NCBI GenBank assembly: GCA_049305865.1
Contig: JBAQPP010000003.1
Span: 1-25,541, forward strand
From: UBA6263 sp049305865
GTDB taxonomy: Bacteria > Patescibacteriota > Gracilibacteria > Absconditabacterales > Absconditicoccaceae
DNA: 25,541 nucleotides
Direction of reading: 5' to 3'
A program made the translations under genes and the position numbers. The notes beneath the pieces are model-generated. The model saw only the letters and a list, made by a program, of their open reading frames with translations, made no database searches and had not been told where the DNA came from. Shown here piece after piece: positions 9,901 to 19,610 of this stretch. The number at the start of each line of letters is the position of its first letter. Position 1 is the stretch's first letter.

Positions 9901-10566
9901 TTAAAAGTTGACTGGTTTTTTTGATTTCTTTTTATTTCAATATAATGTTCACTTTTCTATCCATACCTTTACTCACAACACTCAATATTTAGTCATAGCT
10001 TGCATATAGTGGTAGTCTATATCAGACCTAAATGTCTGCAAAGATACCCTTCAATCAATAAATTTTTCTGTCCTTGCTATATCTGATCCATTTAGTCTTC
10101 CTCATATCTGTATTTTAGCTCACATTGCTCATTTTTCAAGTATTTTTGCCAAAGTGTTTTTTGCTACTTTTCTGTAAGGCATTCTAGCTTCTAGTTGTGT
10201 AGATATAAATTCAGCCATTATTCTTGCAGATAATTCTGGCAATCTAACTTCTTTTATATTTATTTTAAACTCTTTTCAAAAAAGCTTTTTCAAAGATTCT
10301 TCAGCTTTTTTGATTTTCTCTCACTGTTTTCACATGATTACACCTACCTTTGAAGCAAATATTATAATTTCTCATTCTCTAGCAGTTTTACGTATAACAA
10401 CTTTTGATATACCCACTCTTGGAAATGTTTTATCTATAAAATTTCTAAGTTTTATATCTTCTACAAAAAAATCAGCACCAGCCATTTTTGTTTTTGCAAA
10501 CCATTCGGCAGGCCAAGATTTCATTATTCATACTCTCATTCATATTGGATTGACTTTTTGTCACAT
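9901..10566 (-). CDS. rpsC: 30S ribosomal protein S3 (uS3)
   Basis: The product is 221 aa from ATG at 10566 to TAA. It starts MGQKVNPIGMRVGI, the canonical uS3 N-terminus with Gly2 as TGA. It has a KH domain (VGVIMGKQGEKIKKAEE) and a C-terminal half with AEFISTQLEARMPYRKVAK and GAKIQIGGRLNG. It forms the mRNA entry channel. It is 8 nt downstream of rplV. Confidence 0.97.
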
Positions 10567-10574
10567 AATTAAGT

Positions 10575-10910
10575 TTACTTAGTATTTAAAACGACTTTCA
10601 CAAAAGCTCTATGTTTTATTATATAATTTACTCTCGATCTAGATGCAAATTTTATTCTTTTAATTTTTGGTCATCTTCAAACATCTATAGTTTTGATAAA
10701 CAAGTTTTCTGTTTTCAATCATGCAGTTATTGCATTGCTCATAGCAGATTTTATAACTTTATATAATATTTTAGCAGTTCTTTTTGGAATAAATTGCAAA
10801 GCTTCCAATGCTTCTTGTGCTTTTTTTCATTTTACCAACTTTGCCATCAAAGACAATTTCTTATCAGAGGTCAAAGCATATTTCAAAGTAGCAGCAGCTG
10901 TATTGCTCAT
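10575..10910 (-). CDS. rplV: 50S ribosomal protein L22 (uL22)
   Basis: The product is 111 aa from ATG at 10910 to TAA. The helix YKVIKSAMSNAITAGLKTEN, the KTIDVGRGPKIKRI beta-hairpin loop that reaches the exit tunnel, and the ASRSRVNYIIKHR ending are all uL22 features. The N-terminus has a short Ala-rich start instead of the usual MEAKA. TGA-Gly codons occur in the VGRGP loop. Confidence 0.95.
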
Positions 10911-10967
10911 AATCGAATATATAAATAATAAATTAATTTTAAATTCTGACTTTAGGATTTATTAAAT

Positions 10968-11225
10968 TTAGAACGGATGTCATCTAAATGTTCTAGTAGG
11001 TACAAATTCACCAAGTCTATGTCATATCATATCTTCTGTAACATAAACACTTACAAATTGCTTTCAATTATGCACAGCAAAAGTAAATCAAACCATAGGT
11101 GGTACTATATGACACGCTCTATCCCATATTTTAACTACTTTTTTTTCTCATCAATCCGTCATCTTAGTAACCTTATTCAAAATCTTTTCGTTCACATAAA
11201 ACCCTTTTTTAAGAGATCTTGCCAT
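10968..11225 (-). CDS. rpsS: 30S ribosomal protein S19 (uS19)
   Basis: The product is 85 aa from ATG at 11225 to TAA. It starts MARSLKKGFYVNEKIL and has VKIWDRACHIVPPMVGFTFA and DMIGHRLGEFVPTRTFRGH, diagnostic of uS19. Six of its eight glycines are TGA. It contacts the P-site tRNA region with uS13. Gaps to its neighbours are 56 and 57 nt, the widest inside this part of the cluster. Confidence 0.97.
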
Positions 11226-11281
11226 TTATTTAGCAGTCTTAAACAAATAAAATTTGTATCTTACATACATATTCGCAATAA

Positions 11282-12130
11282 TTATTTTTTCGTCCTTTTA
11301 GAAACAATAAAGTTTGTAGATCGTTTCTTTTGTTTTCTAGTCTTAATTCATGAACCAACCAATTTTCAAGTAAATGATTTTGGTCATTTTTTTGATCATA
11401 TCGGAGAATGTCATTCTCATCATCCATGTGGATGATCAACTGGATTCATATTTTTTCAAAGTATATGAGGTTTTTTTCCAAGCCATCTCTGTCTTCAAGC
11501 CTTTCCTATAACAACATTTTTATGTTGTTCATTTCATATTTCTCATATAGTAGCTCGACAATTTTCATTAAATTTTCTTACTTCTCACGAAGGTAATTTT
11601 ACAAAAACCAACTTTTGTAACTCATCTTTTCAAACAATACTAGCCATTGTTCAAGCAGATTTTATAAGTTTTCATTTACTAAATGGTGTAATTTCCAAAC
11701 AAAATACATTCATACCTTCAGGAATATCTTTTAGTTGTTTCCTACTTCATGCTTGTATAGGAGCGTTACTTCAACTCAATACAGTATCTCAAACTTTTAT
11801 ATTTTTCCAAGCCAAAACATATCTTTTTTCTCAATCAGCATAAGATATCAATGCTATTCTAGCACTTCTATATGGATCATATTCTACACTCAAAATTTTT
11901 GCAGGCACATCCACTTTATCGTAACCTTTAAAATCAACCATTCTATAGAGTCTTTTGTGACCTCCTCACATAAATCTAGATGTAATTCTTCATCTATTGT
12001 TCCTTCATCACGTTTTACCCAAAAAAACCGTTAATGATTTTTCTGGCTTAGTTTTTGTAATATCACTAAAATCATATCATACCATAAAACGTCTAGATGG
12101 AGTATAGGGTTTGTACTTCTTTATTGGCAT
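11282..12130 (-). CDS. rplB: 50S ribosomal protein L2 (uL2)
   Basis: The product is 282 aa from ATG at 12130 to TAA. It starts MPIKKYKPYTPSRRFM and has GGGHKRLYRMVDF, the conserved SAGTMASIVG segment and MNPVDHPHGGGEGH, the C-terminal loop needed for peptidyl transferase function. It ends KQKKRSTNFIVSKR. The loop glycines mix GGA and TGA. This is one of the largest and most conserved 23S rRNA binders. Confidence 0.97.
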
Positions 12131-12155
12131 TTAATCATTTCATATATTTAAAACT

Positions 12156-12497
12156 TTACGCTCAAATCTCTATTTTATCTTTCTTATTCAAAGTAATAAT
12201 CGCTTTTTTATAAGATTTTCTCACTAACTTTTTTTGACCTCTTCATTTAAATGTTACATTAACAACATTGATTTTTAATGGAGTCACCTTATATAAATAG
12301 ATGATTGCCTCCTTAATGTCGTTCTTATTTGCATCTTTATGAATCTTAAAATAATATTTATTTACAGATTCCTGCTGCTTATAAGTTTTTTCTGTAATCA
12401 TAGGAGCAAGAATAATATCATAAGGAGAAAACTTTTTAATAGCTTTCGTAGATAAACTCTTTTTTGCTCTTTGTTGTAGTATCTCTTTAAATGTCAT
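12156..12497 (-). CDS. rplW: 50S ribosomal protein L23 (uL23)
   Basis: The product is 113 aa from ATG at 12497 to TAA. The core YDIILAPMITEKTYKQQESV and NKYYFKIHKDANKNDIKEAI is standard uL23, with VTPLKINVVNV and a basic GRGQKKLVRKSYKKAI tail. The first tail Gly is TGA at 12243-12245; a standard-code caller would stop there and lose about 29 residues. It forms the docking site for SRP and trigger factor at the tunnel exit. Confidence 0.96.
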
Positions 12498-12518
12498 TTA
12501 TATATTATATCTGATAAA

Positions 12519-13151
12519 TTATTTATTTATTTTTTCCAAAGCTGACTGTAAGAACAATATTTTATTATAATGCATCAAATCATAAGGATTGATATAGTCT
12601 ACCAATATATATTTTACATTAGCTATATTTTTAAAAGACTTTTCTGCTATAATGTCTCTCTTATCCATAACAAAAAGAATCTTATTCTTTTCTATTCAGA
12701 TATTTTTTAGAACAGAAATGGCTGTTTTTGTTTTCATTTCTTTTACATCAAACATATCCAATCATATAATTTCATTATCCTTTGCTTTCAATGCAATCAA
12801 TCAATTTATAGCTAATCTTCTAGCTTTTTTATTCATAGATTTTGAATAATTTCTATTTGATCTAGGACCAAAAGCAATTCATCCTCATCTTCTAATCGGA
12901 GATCTTTTTTCTCATGCTCTAGCGTTTCAAGTTCATTTCTGTTTAAATAATTTTTTATTTGATCAAGCTACTTCTCATCTAGTTTTCGTGTGAGCTATGC
13001 TAGCACGAGCATTAGATATTTGATACAAATAGTGTTCATGTAACAGATTTGAATTTACAGGAGAATCAGAAAAAATACTCTCATTTAATTGTACTTTTGA
13101 GACAACCTTTCATTCTTTGTTATATATATCTACAGAGTATACCATTTTCAT
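12519..13151 (-). CDS. rplD: 50S ribosomal protein L4 (uL4)
   Basis: The product is 210 aa from ATG at 13151 to TAA (a second ATG at 13145 is possible). It has ARASIAHTKTRGEVAGSNKK followed by FKQKGTGNARAGEKRSPIRR and GGGIAFGPRSNRNYSKSMNK, the uL4 tunnel loop, in which most glycines are TGA. The C-terminal half is the globular domain. In many bacteria it is also the autoregulator of the S10 operon, but no matching leader structure was recognised here. Confidence 0.96.
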
Positions 13152-13171
13152 AAATGCAAAATCATAAAATA

Positions 13172-13780
13172 TTATTCTATAACAAACTTCAACAAACCAT
13201 TGTAAGAACCAGGCAAAGATCATTTAACAATAATTAAATTTTCTTTATCAGAATCTACAAAATCAAGTATTTGAATATTTTTCAATGTTATTTTTTCATC
13301 TCACATATGTCACGCATGAGGATGTCCTTTCAATGTTCTTCTAGGTTTTCTATTTCACATAGAACCTACATGTCTATGAAATTTTGAACCATGTGTTTTT
13401 GGTCATCAATCCAAGTGAAATCTTTTTACAGCTCATTGGTATCATTTTCATTTTGAATATCATATTACACTAACAGTTTTAACATCTTTTAATAAATCCT
13501 GATTTATAACTTTTCAAGCTTCATGTGATTGTACAAATCAATCATCAACATCAAACTCAGTTACTGTAGTATAGTCAAACTTTTTTCATTTTTCTTTTTT
13601 AGTTTCTTTTTTTTCTACACCAATAACTGCTGAAATATATCAGTCTTTTTCTTCATTTTTATATCTTATAATTTCTTGAGGCACAATCTTAACTATTGTA
13701 GCTGGAGTATGTTTATCCTCAATCCACAATCTTGTCATTTCTTTTTTTTGTACTACAAGACCTCACTTAGTATTTTTCAT
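13172..13780 (-). CDS. rplC: 50S ribosomal protein L3 (uL3)
   Basis: The product is 202 aa from ATG at 13780 to TAA. It has MTRLWIEDKHTPATIVKI, the conserved GYQGAVKRFHLDGGPKTHGS segment, HRHVGSMGNRKPRRTLKGHP and GHMGDEKITLKN. These form the uL3 extension towards the peptidyl transferase centre. Numerous TGA-Gly codons occur in these loops. It lies 16 nt after rpsJ. Confidence 0.97.
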
Positions 13781-13796
13781 CAGCAAAATTCATTAA

Positions 13797-14126
13797 TTAA
13801 AATACTTTAACATCAACCAAAACTCAAACAGGAATAGACAAATTTTGTAGGTATTCTATCGTTTTTGATCATGTCTCTACAACATCTATAAGTCTAGAAT
13901 AAGTCATTCTTTCAAATTGTTCTCTAGCATCTTTATACTTAAAATTAGATTTCAATACAGTGTAAAGTTTTCTTTTTTTAGGTAATGGTATAGGTCATTT
14001 TACTGTTGCTCATGATTTTATAAGCAATGAAACTACCTTTCCCATAGAAGATTCCAACATTTTGACATCATAACTCTTTAATTTTATTCTCAATTTGGGA
14101 GTTTGATCTTTCTTTGTAATTGACAT
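13797..14126 (-). CDS. rpsJ: 30S ribosomal protein S10 (uS10)
   Basis: The product is 109 aa from ATG at 14126 to TAA. It has KLRIKLKSYDVKMLESSMGK, GATVKGPIPLPKKRKLYTVL and the Arg-Glu-Gln-Phe-Glu segment of uS10 (YKDAREQFERMTYSRLIDV). It is the first gene of the S10 cluster and follows the tuf terminator, so it likely has its own promoter in the roughly 50 nt upstream. The AT-rich run there (14130-14170) could hold a -10 but I cannot assign one with confidence. Confidence 0.96.
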
Positions 14127-14177
14127 AGAAAACAATTATTTAAAATAAATATAAATTTTTATCTCAACAAAAATAAG

Positions 14178-14210
14178 AAAAAACTGTCCCGGATTGCTCC
14201 GGGGCAAGTC
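14178..14210 (-). terminator. Rho-independent terminator after tuf
   Basis: On the minus strand a GC-rich stem (TTGCCCCGGA pairing with TCCGGGACAG, one C-A mismatch and a G-U pair) is closed by a GCAA tetraloop and followed by six T. It is by far the most GC-rich structure around and sits 7 nt after the tuf stop, separating tuf from rpsJ. Confidence 0.85.
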
Positions 14211-14216
14211 TATATA

Positions 14217-15395
14217 TTATTCATTAATTTTTGTAATCACTCATGCTCAAACTGTTCTACCTCATTCTCTAATAGCAAATCTCAATCAATCTTCCATAGC
14301 TACTGGATATATAAGTTCTACATCTATTTTTGCATTATCTCAAGGCATAATCATTTCTGTACCAGCCTTTAGAGTAACTGTTCATGTTACATCAGTTGTT
14401 CTCAAAAAGAATTGTGGTCTATAACCTCCCATAAATGGAGTATGTCTTCATCCTTCTTCTTTTTTCAAAACATATACCTCAGCTTCAAATTTTTTATGAG
14501 CTTTTACTGTACCTGGTTTACACAAAACTTGCCCTCTCTCGATCATCTCTTTATCTATACCTCTCAAAAGCAATCATACATTCATACCAGCATCTGCTTG
14601 GTCAAAAGATTTATGAAACATTTCTACTCAAGTAACAATTGTTTTTTTTGCTTCCATACCAAGACCAAGTATTTCTACTTCATCGTTCATTTTTACAATA
14701 CCTCTTTCTATTCTTCCTGTAGAAACAGTTCATCTTCCTTTAATAGAAAATACATCTTCTACTGGCATCAAGAATGGCTTATCAGTATCTCTTACTGGCA
14801 TAGGAACAAATGTATCCAAAGCATTTAACAATTCCAAAATAGGCTTAGCTGCTCATTCTGCATCTGTTGGATTTTCCAAAGCTTTTAAAGCAGATCCTCT
14901 TATAATAGGAGTATTTTTCCCATCATAACCTTGTTTTGTCAAAAGATCTCTAATTTCTTCTTCAACTAGATCAAGCATATCCATATCCTCAACCATATCG
15001 CATTTATTCAAAAATACAACTACAGATGGAACATTAACTTGTTTAGCCAAAAGAATATGTTCTCTTGTCTGAGGCATCGGTCAATCTGTACCAGCAACAA
15101 CTAGAATTGCTCAATCCATTTGTGCAGCTCATACTATCATATTTTTAACATAATCAGCATGTCCTGGACAATCTATATGTGCATAGTGTCTAGCGTCAGT
15201 TTCATATTCTACATGTCTTGTATTGATAGTAATACCTCTAGCTTTTTCTTCTGGAGCATTGTCAATTGCATCATAAGCCATAAATTTAGCTCATCATTTT
15301 GTAGCACATACTGCTGTAATAGCCGCTGTCAATGTTGTTTTTCAGTGGTCTACGTGTCCTATAGTACCAACGTTAACATGTGGTTTGTTAGCCAT
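14217..15395 (-). CDS. tuf: Elongation factor Tu
   Basis: EF-Tu delivers aminoacyl-tRNA to the ribosome in its GTP form. The product is 392 aa, a standard length, from ATG at 15395 to TAA. It has the G1 P-loop GHVDHGKTT (residues 13-21, the Gly before Lys being TGA), the switch region ARGITINTRHVEYET, G3 DCPGHADYV, G4 NKCD and G5 GSALK, then beta-barrel domains 2 and 3 (FLMPVEDVFSIKGRGTVSTG; GGRHTPFMGGYRPQF). It has its own terminator and lies after a tRNA cluster and a long spacer, so it may be cotranscribed with the tRNAs or driven from the spacer. Confidence 0.98.
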
Positions 15396-15764
15396 TTTAA
15401 TAATAATTATAGATTAAAAAGAAAAGTTCTGTATAATAAAATAATTCAGAAACAAAATCAAGTAACATACTAAATACGAATTCCAAAACAAATTTCAATA
15501 GATTTTTTTAAAAAAATATCTATCTCGGATAAACGATAGTCATTAACTGATGTTAAGCTACACATTTATTTACCGAAACTTACCCTACAAGTAATTAATC
15601 TTTTAAATGAAAGATCATTGTACTCATAGATATAACGTTGATCTTCTTATACCCATACTATCCAAGTAGACTTTATAGTCAGACCTAGACGACAACGTTT
15701 ATAAGATTCTCATTCACCAAATTCAAAATAGATTTCCAATTTTATGTTACCACAGTGTATCAAT
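15396..15764 (-). other. 369-nt gene-free spacer with several hairpins (tuf leader or unknown RNA)
   Basis: No ORF longer than about 20 codons fits on either strand in either code. The stretch holds a chain of inverted repeats: AACGTTG (15634-15640) with CAACGTT (15693-15699), enclosing GACT-TTAT-AGTC (15669-15680); ATCTTT/AAAGAT (15598-15615); TTAAC-TGAT-GTTAA (15543-15556); and an A/T palindrome near 15505-15530. A TATAAT-like box (15406-15411, minus) lies only 10 nt before the tuf ATG, too close for an ordinary leader. I could not match it to tmRNA, RNase P, SRP or 6S RNA landmarks. Confidence 0.5.
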
Positions 15765-15840
15765 TTCGGGGATGCGGGACTCGAACTCGCGACCCCTTGG
15801 TCCCAAACCAAGTACTCTAGCCATCTGAGCTAATCCCCGA
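15765..15840 (-). tRNA. tRNA-Pro(UGG)
   Basis: A full cloverleaf on the minus strand: acceptor TCGGGGA pairs with TCCCCGA, the anticodon stem CTTGG/CCAAG holds the loop TTTGGGA (anticodon TGG at 15803-15805), and the T arm carries GTTCGAGTC. The discriminator is A and the 3' CCA is not encoded. Confidence 0.96.
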
Positions 15841-15860
15841 TAATTTCCACTTTAATTTAG

Positions 15861-15937
15861 TGGTGGGCATAGGTGGACTCGAACCACCGACCTCGTCCTT
15901 ATCAGAGACGCGCTCTAACCAGCTGAGCTATATGCCC
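15861..15937 (-). tRNA. tRNA-Ile(GAU)
   Basis: Minus-strand cloverleaf: acceptor GGGCATA/TATGCCC, D arm TAGCTCAGCTGGTTAGAGC, anticodon stem CGTCT/GGACG (one G-U) with loop CTGATAA giving GAT, and T loop GTTCGAGTC. The discriminator A is followed by an encoded CCA (15861-15863). Confidence 0.96.
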
Positions 15938-15975
15938 ATATACCTACCAAATTCTTAGTTTTAACTTCAATTTAA

Positions 15976-16050
15976 TGGTGCCAAGAGGCAGAATTGAACT
16001 GCCGACACAAGGCTTTTCAGGCCTCTGCTCTACCACTGAGCTACCTTGGC
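15976..16050 (-). tRNA. tRNA-Phe(GAA)
   Basis: Minus-strand cloverleaf: acceptor GCCAAGG/TCTTGGC (one G-U), D arm TAGCTCAGTGGTAGAGC, anticodon loop CTGAAAA giving GAA on stem GAGGC/GCCTT, and T loop GTTCAATTC. CCA is encoded (15976-15978). It is the first gene of the Phe-Ile-Pro tRNA cluster. Confidence 0.96.
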
Positions 16051-16132
16051 TTATAACATATTTTTTTATACAAAAAAATAAGAAACGTAATGCGTTATAT
16101 AATTATATGTATTTAGATTTCAAGTCAAAATG

Positions 16133-16161
16133 CTTAAAAAAAATCTGATTTGGTTTTTAAG
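16133..16161. other. Hairpin in the tRNA-Phe/leuS divergent intergenic region
   Basis: CTTAAAAA then AAAT, loop CTG, ATTT, bulged GG, TTTTTAAG: 12 pairs with a two-base bulge. The 201-nt gap 16051-16251 must hold divergent promoters for leuS and the tRNAs, but it is so AT-rich that I could not assign -35/-10 pairs. No T-box features (specifier loop, TGGNACCGCG-like bulge) are visible ahead of leuS. Confidence 0.35.
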
Positions 16162-16251
16162 TTTATAGTAATTTTAAAATATGTAAATTTTATCTTGTTT
16201 TTTTTTATAGAAAACTTATTTTAAAAGTCACATTTAGACTAAATAACAAAC

Positions 16252-19173
16252 ATGACAGACATCGATCCAAAATTATTAGATATCAAACGACAAAAAAAAT
16301 GGAAAGAAAGTGGAATCTACAAAGTCGTTGAAGATAATAATAAAGAAAAATTTTATATTCTTGATATGTTCCCGTATCCATCTGGAGCTTGATTACACGT
16401 ATGACATCCAAAATGATTTATGGCAAGCGATACAATAGCAAGGAAAAAAATGCTTCAATGATATAATGTATTGCATCCTATGTGATTTGATACTTTTTGA
16501 TTATGAACCGAAACTTACGCAATTCAAAAAAAAATGAAACCACAGATAGTTGCACAAGAAAATATAGAGACATATATTAAACAACTTGAAATGTTTGGGA
16601 CCACGTATGACCGAGATAGAGTGGTAAATACTGCCGATCCAAAATATTTCAAATGGACACAACGAATTTTTCTAAAGATGTACAATCATTATTATGATGA
16701 AAAACTAAATAAAGCTATGCCTATTACAGATCCAAGCAAGCAAGAACGCTTAGCCTATGTAGATTACAAAGCAATTAATCGATGTCCATCTTGTATGACA
16801 TGACTCGCCAATGAAGATCTTGATGATGGTAAATGTGAAAGATGTGGAACAGTAGTAGAACAAAAACCCATGAAGCAACGAGTACTTAGGATTACAAAAT
16901 ATGCACAAAGATTGCTCGATGGACTAGATAAACTAAACCGAGAAGAATCTATGAAAGATCTCGAAAGAAACCGAATATGAAAATCTGAAGGTACTCAATT
17001 TAAAATGAACATTGAAAATTCTGACTTAAATTTCGAAGTATATACAACTCGTATAGATACAGTATTTGGTATGTCATTTGTAGTAATGGCTCCAGAACAT
17101 CCACTCATAGATCAAATTACAACTAATGAATTTAAAAAAGACATAGAAAATTATAAAGAAGCAGCAAAACATAAAACACAGCTTGAAAGAACGGAATTAC
17201 AAAAAGACAAAAATTGACAATTTACATGAGCTTACGCAATCAATCCATTTAATAATTCCAAAGTTCCCATATATATAGCTGACTATGTATTGGCAAATTA
17301 TGGTACCTGAGTGGTGATGGCCGTACCAGCACATGATGAAAGAGATTTTGAATTTGCAAAAAAATATTGAATCAAAATCACTCAAAGTATAATGCCAGAT
17401 AGTCGAGATAAAAAAAACCCACCAAGAGAATGAAAAAAAGATACAGAAAGAAATACTGTTCACGTAATCCTGCGCAATACCCAAGATAAAACAGTACTCG
17501 TTCACTTTTTGAAATGAGAACAACGATGAAACTTAGCTCCCAAAAATTTTATCATAGGTGGTATCGAAGATGGTGAATCTGAACTTGAAGCAGCTATCAG
17601 AGAAATCAAAGAAGAGACATGATATACAAATATCAAATTTATTGAAAAAGTTCCTTTCGAAATCCAAGCAAATTTTTTCGCTGCACACAAAGATGTAAAT
17701 AGAAAAATCCATGTTAACACACTTATATTTGACCTCATATCAAACGAACATGTTGAAATAACTGAAGATGAGCATTTCACCAAAGATTCCCATGAACCGC
17801 ATTGGATATCCTACGATAAGATAGCCGAAACTATTAATATCGTCGATGATGAGATGTCTTGGAAATATTTTTATGAATGATGATTTGCCTATACAGAAAA
17901 ATGAATATTAATGAATTCTTGAGAGTTTACATGACTCACAAGTGAAAATGCAATCATACAAATGCAAGATCGATTATGAAAAAATAAATTATGATGAAAA
18001 AAGATAAATTATAAAATGCAGGATCGAGTCTTCTCTCGTCAAAGATATCGATGAGAACCATTCCCAATCGTATGGACAAAAGATGGTAAGGCAATCGCTC
18101 TAAATGAATCTGATTTACCACTTACATTACCAGACGTAGAAAATTATGAACCAACTGGAACAGAAGAGTGACCCCTTGCTGCAATTGATGACCGAGTAAA
18201 TGTGACACTACCAGATTGAACTACTGCAAAACGCGAAACCAATACTATGCCAGGTCGAGCTGGATCTTCACGATACCGACTAAGATATATGGATCCAAAT
18301 AATGAAAACGCACTTGTAGGAAAAGAACAAGATGCTTATCGAAAAAATGTAGACGTATATATATGATGAGCTGAACATGTTACTAGACATATGATATATG
18401 CTAGATTTTGGCAAAAATTTCTTTTTGATTTATGAATCGTATCTCAAGATGAACCGTTCCAAGAGTATCATTATGTATGATTGATTATGTGAGAAGACGG
18501 CCGTAAAATGTCCAAGAGACGATGAAACGTAGTCAACCCAGATGAAATTATAAATGAATTCTGAGCAGATACATTGAGAACTTATGAAATGTTTATGTGA
18601 CCTTTTGATCAAGCAATCGCACGAAGTACCAATGGAATCAAATGAGTAAAAAAATTTCTAGATAAAATAGTTGCTTTGAAAGATAAAGTAAGCAATGAAA
18701 CAATGTTACAATGAAACAGTTTAACATTACTACATCAAACAATAAAAAAGCTTACTGAAGATATCGACAATTTTAGGTTTAATACAGCTGTTTCTCAGCT
18801 TATGATTTTGGTAAATCATTTAACAGATATTGAAAAGATAGACAGAAAAACATTTGAAACATTGGTTATTTTAGTCTCTCCATTTGCACCACATACAGCA
18901 GAAGAATTGTGGGAACAAATATGAAATAAATATTCAATATTTACAAAATGAAAACGACCTCAATATGAAGAAAAATATTTAGTTTCAGATGAAGTGACTC
19001 TAGCAGTACAAGTAAATTGAAAAATGAGATGAACAATATTGATAAACAAAGATGCTGATCAAAATCAATCTCTTGAACTTATAAAAGCAGATCCTAAACT
19101 ATCATCCTACATAACTTGAGAGGCAAAAAAAATAATATACGTACAAGGAAAAATTTTAAATATCATTTTATAA
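16252..19173 (+). CDS. leuS: Leucyl-tRNA synthetase with a Nudix domain inserted in the editing domain
   Basis: The product is 973 aa from ATG at 16252 to TAA, with dozens of TGA-Gly. It charges tRNA-Leu. Visible in order: HVGH at residues 49-52 (class I HIGH motif, Gly = TGA); zinc-type cysteines C178/C181 and C195/C198; CP1 editing domain with YTTRIDTVFG and GTGVVMAVPAHDERDFEFA (threonine-rich region and catalytic Asp present, so editing is probably active); then an insertion at about residues 385-545 holding a complete Nudix box, GGIEDGE (436-442) through REIKEETGY (450-458); editing resumes at AYTEKGILMNSGEF (from 546); FSRQRYRGEPFPIVW; KMSKR (752-756); and a C-terminal anticodon-binding domain. 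The insertion makes it longer than the usual 800-880 aa. No SD is seen upstream. It is the first gene of a three-gene run. Confidence 0.96.
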
Positions 19174-19174
19174 T

Positions 19175-19606
19175 ATGCGAATAGTTTATTCAATCATAGT
19201 AGCTATAACTCGATGAATACTTTATGCTCTATTGGATAAACTGCTTCTCACAATGCCTATAGTAATCCTCTGTTTTGCATCATCTGTTTTCAATAGCATA
19301 TTTTTTGCAATTATTTTTTGGTTTGGGAAATACAATGTAGGATTCAAAAAATATTTTGAACAGTGAAATAATTTGACACTATTTATTATAGTTACAGTTT
19401 TATTTTTAGTTGCAAACGCTCTTATATTGGTAGCTATAAAAAGCAAAAATGCTACAGTAGCATCTCTTATAGAAATTTCTTATCCGATTTTTGTGGTATT
19501 ATTTTCCTATATTTTTTGGAAAAATATACACTTAAATTTTTGGACAATTATATGATGAGTAATGATTTTATGATGAATAGTTTTGGTATATTTATTTAAC
19601 AAATAA
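19175..19606 (+). CDS. Small EamA/DMT-like multi-helix membrane protein
   Basis: The product is 143 aa from ATG at 19175, one base after the leuS stop, to TAA. It is almost wholly hydrophobic with about four to five membrane helices: residues 3-30, 33-52, 68-90, 95-115 and 120-142. The ending FWTIIGGVMILGGIVLVYLF resembles the last helix of an EamA domain (drug/metabolite transporter superfamily), as does LIEISYPIFVVLFSYIFWKN. It is a single-domain, half-size version, which in this superfamily may act as a dimer. The substrate is unknown. Glycines in the last helix are TGA. It is probably translated from the leuS message. Confidence 0.75.
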
Positions 19607-19610
19607 TTTT

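Noticed and set aside
10977..11435. A 152-codon plus-strand ORF
   Set aside because: It lies antisense to rpsS and rplB, which are unmistakable when TGA is Gly.
15120..15473. A 117-codon plus-strand ORF
   Set aside because: It is antisense to the 5' end of tuf and runs into the spacer; its composition (Ser, Cys, Tyr rich) is typical of a shadow frame.
15396..15764. tmRNA, RNase P RNA or SRP RNA in the tuf spacer
   Set aside because: The invariant landmarks of these RNAs (tRNA-like ends, P4 core, SRP Alu/S-domain loops) were not seen on either strand.
16051..16251. T-box riboswitch upstream of leuS
   Set aside because: No T-box consensus bulge or antiterminator was found; only one AT-rich hairpin is present.
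17197..17783. Minus-strand ORFs opposite the LeuRS Nudix region
   Set aside because: They are antisense to a continuous, motif-rich leuS frame and are low-complexity Ser/Phe/Cys sequences.
16384..17880. leuS as a pseudogene with many nonsense codons
   Set aside because: All interruptions are TGA, fall at conserved glycines, and occur equally in ribosomal genes.
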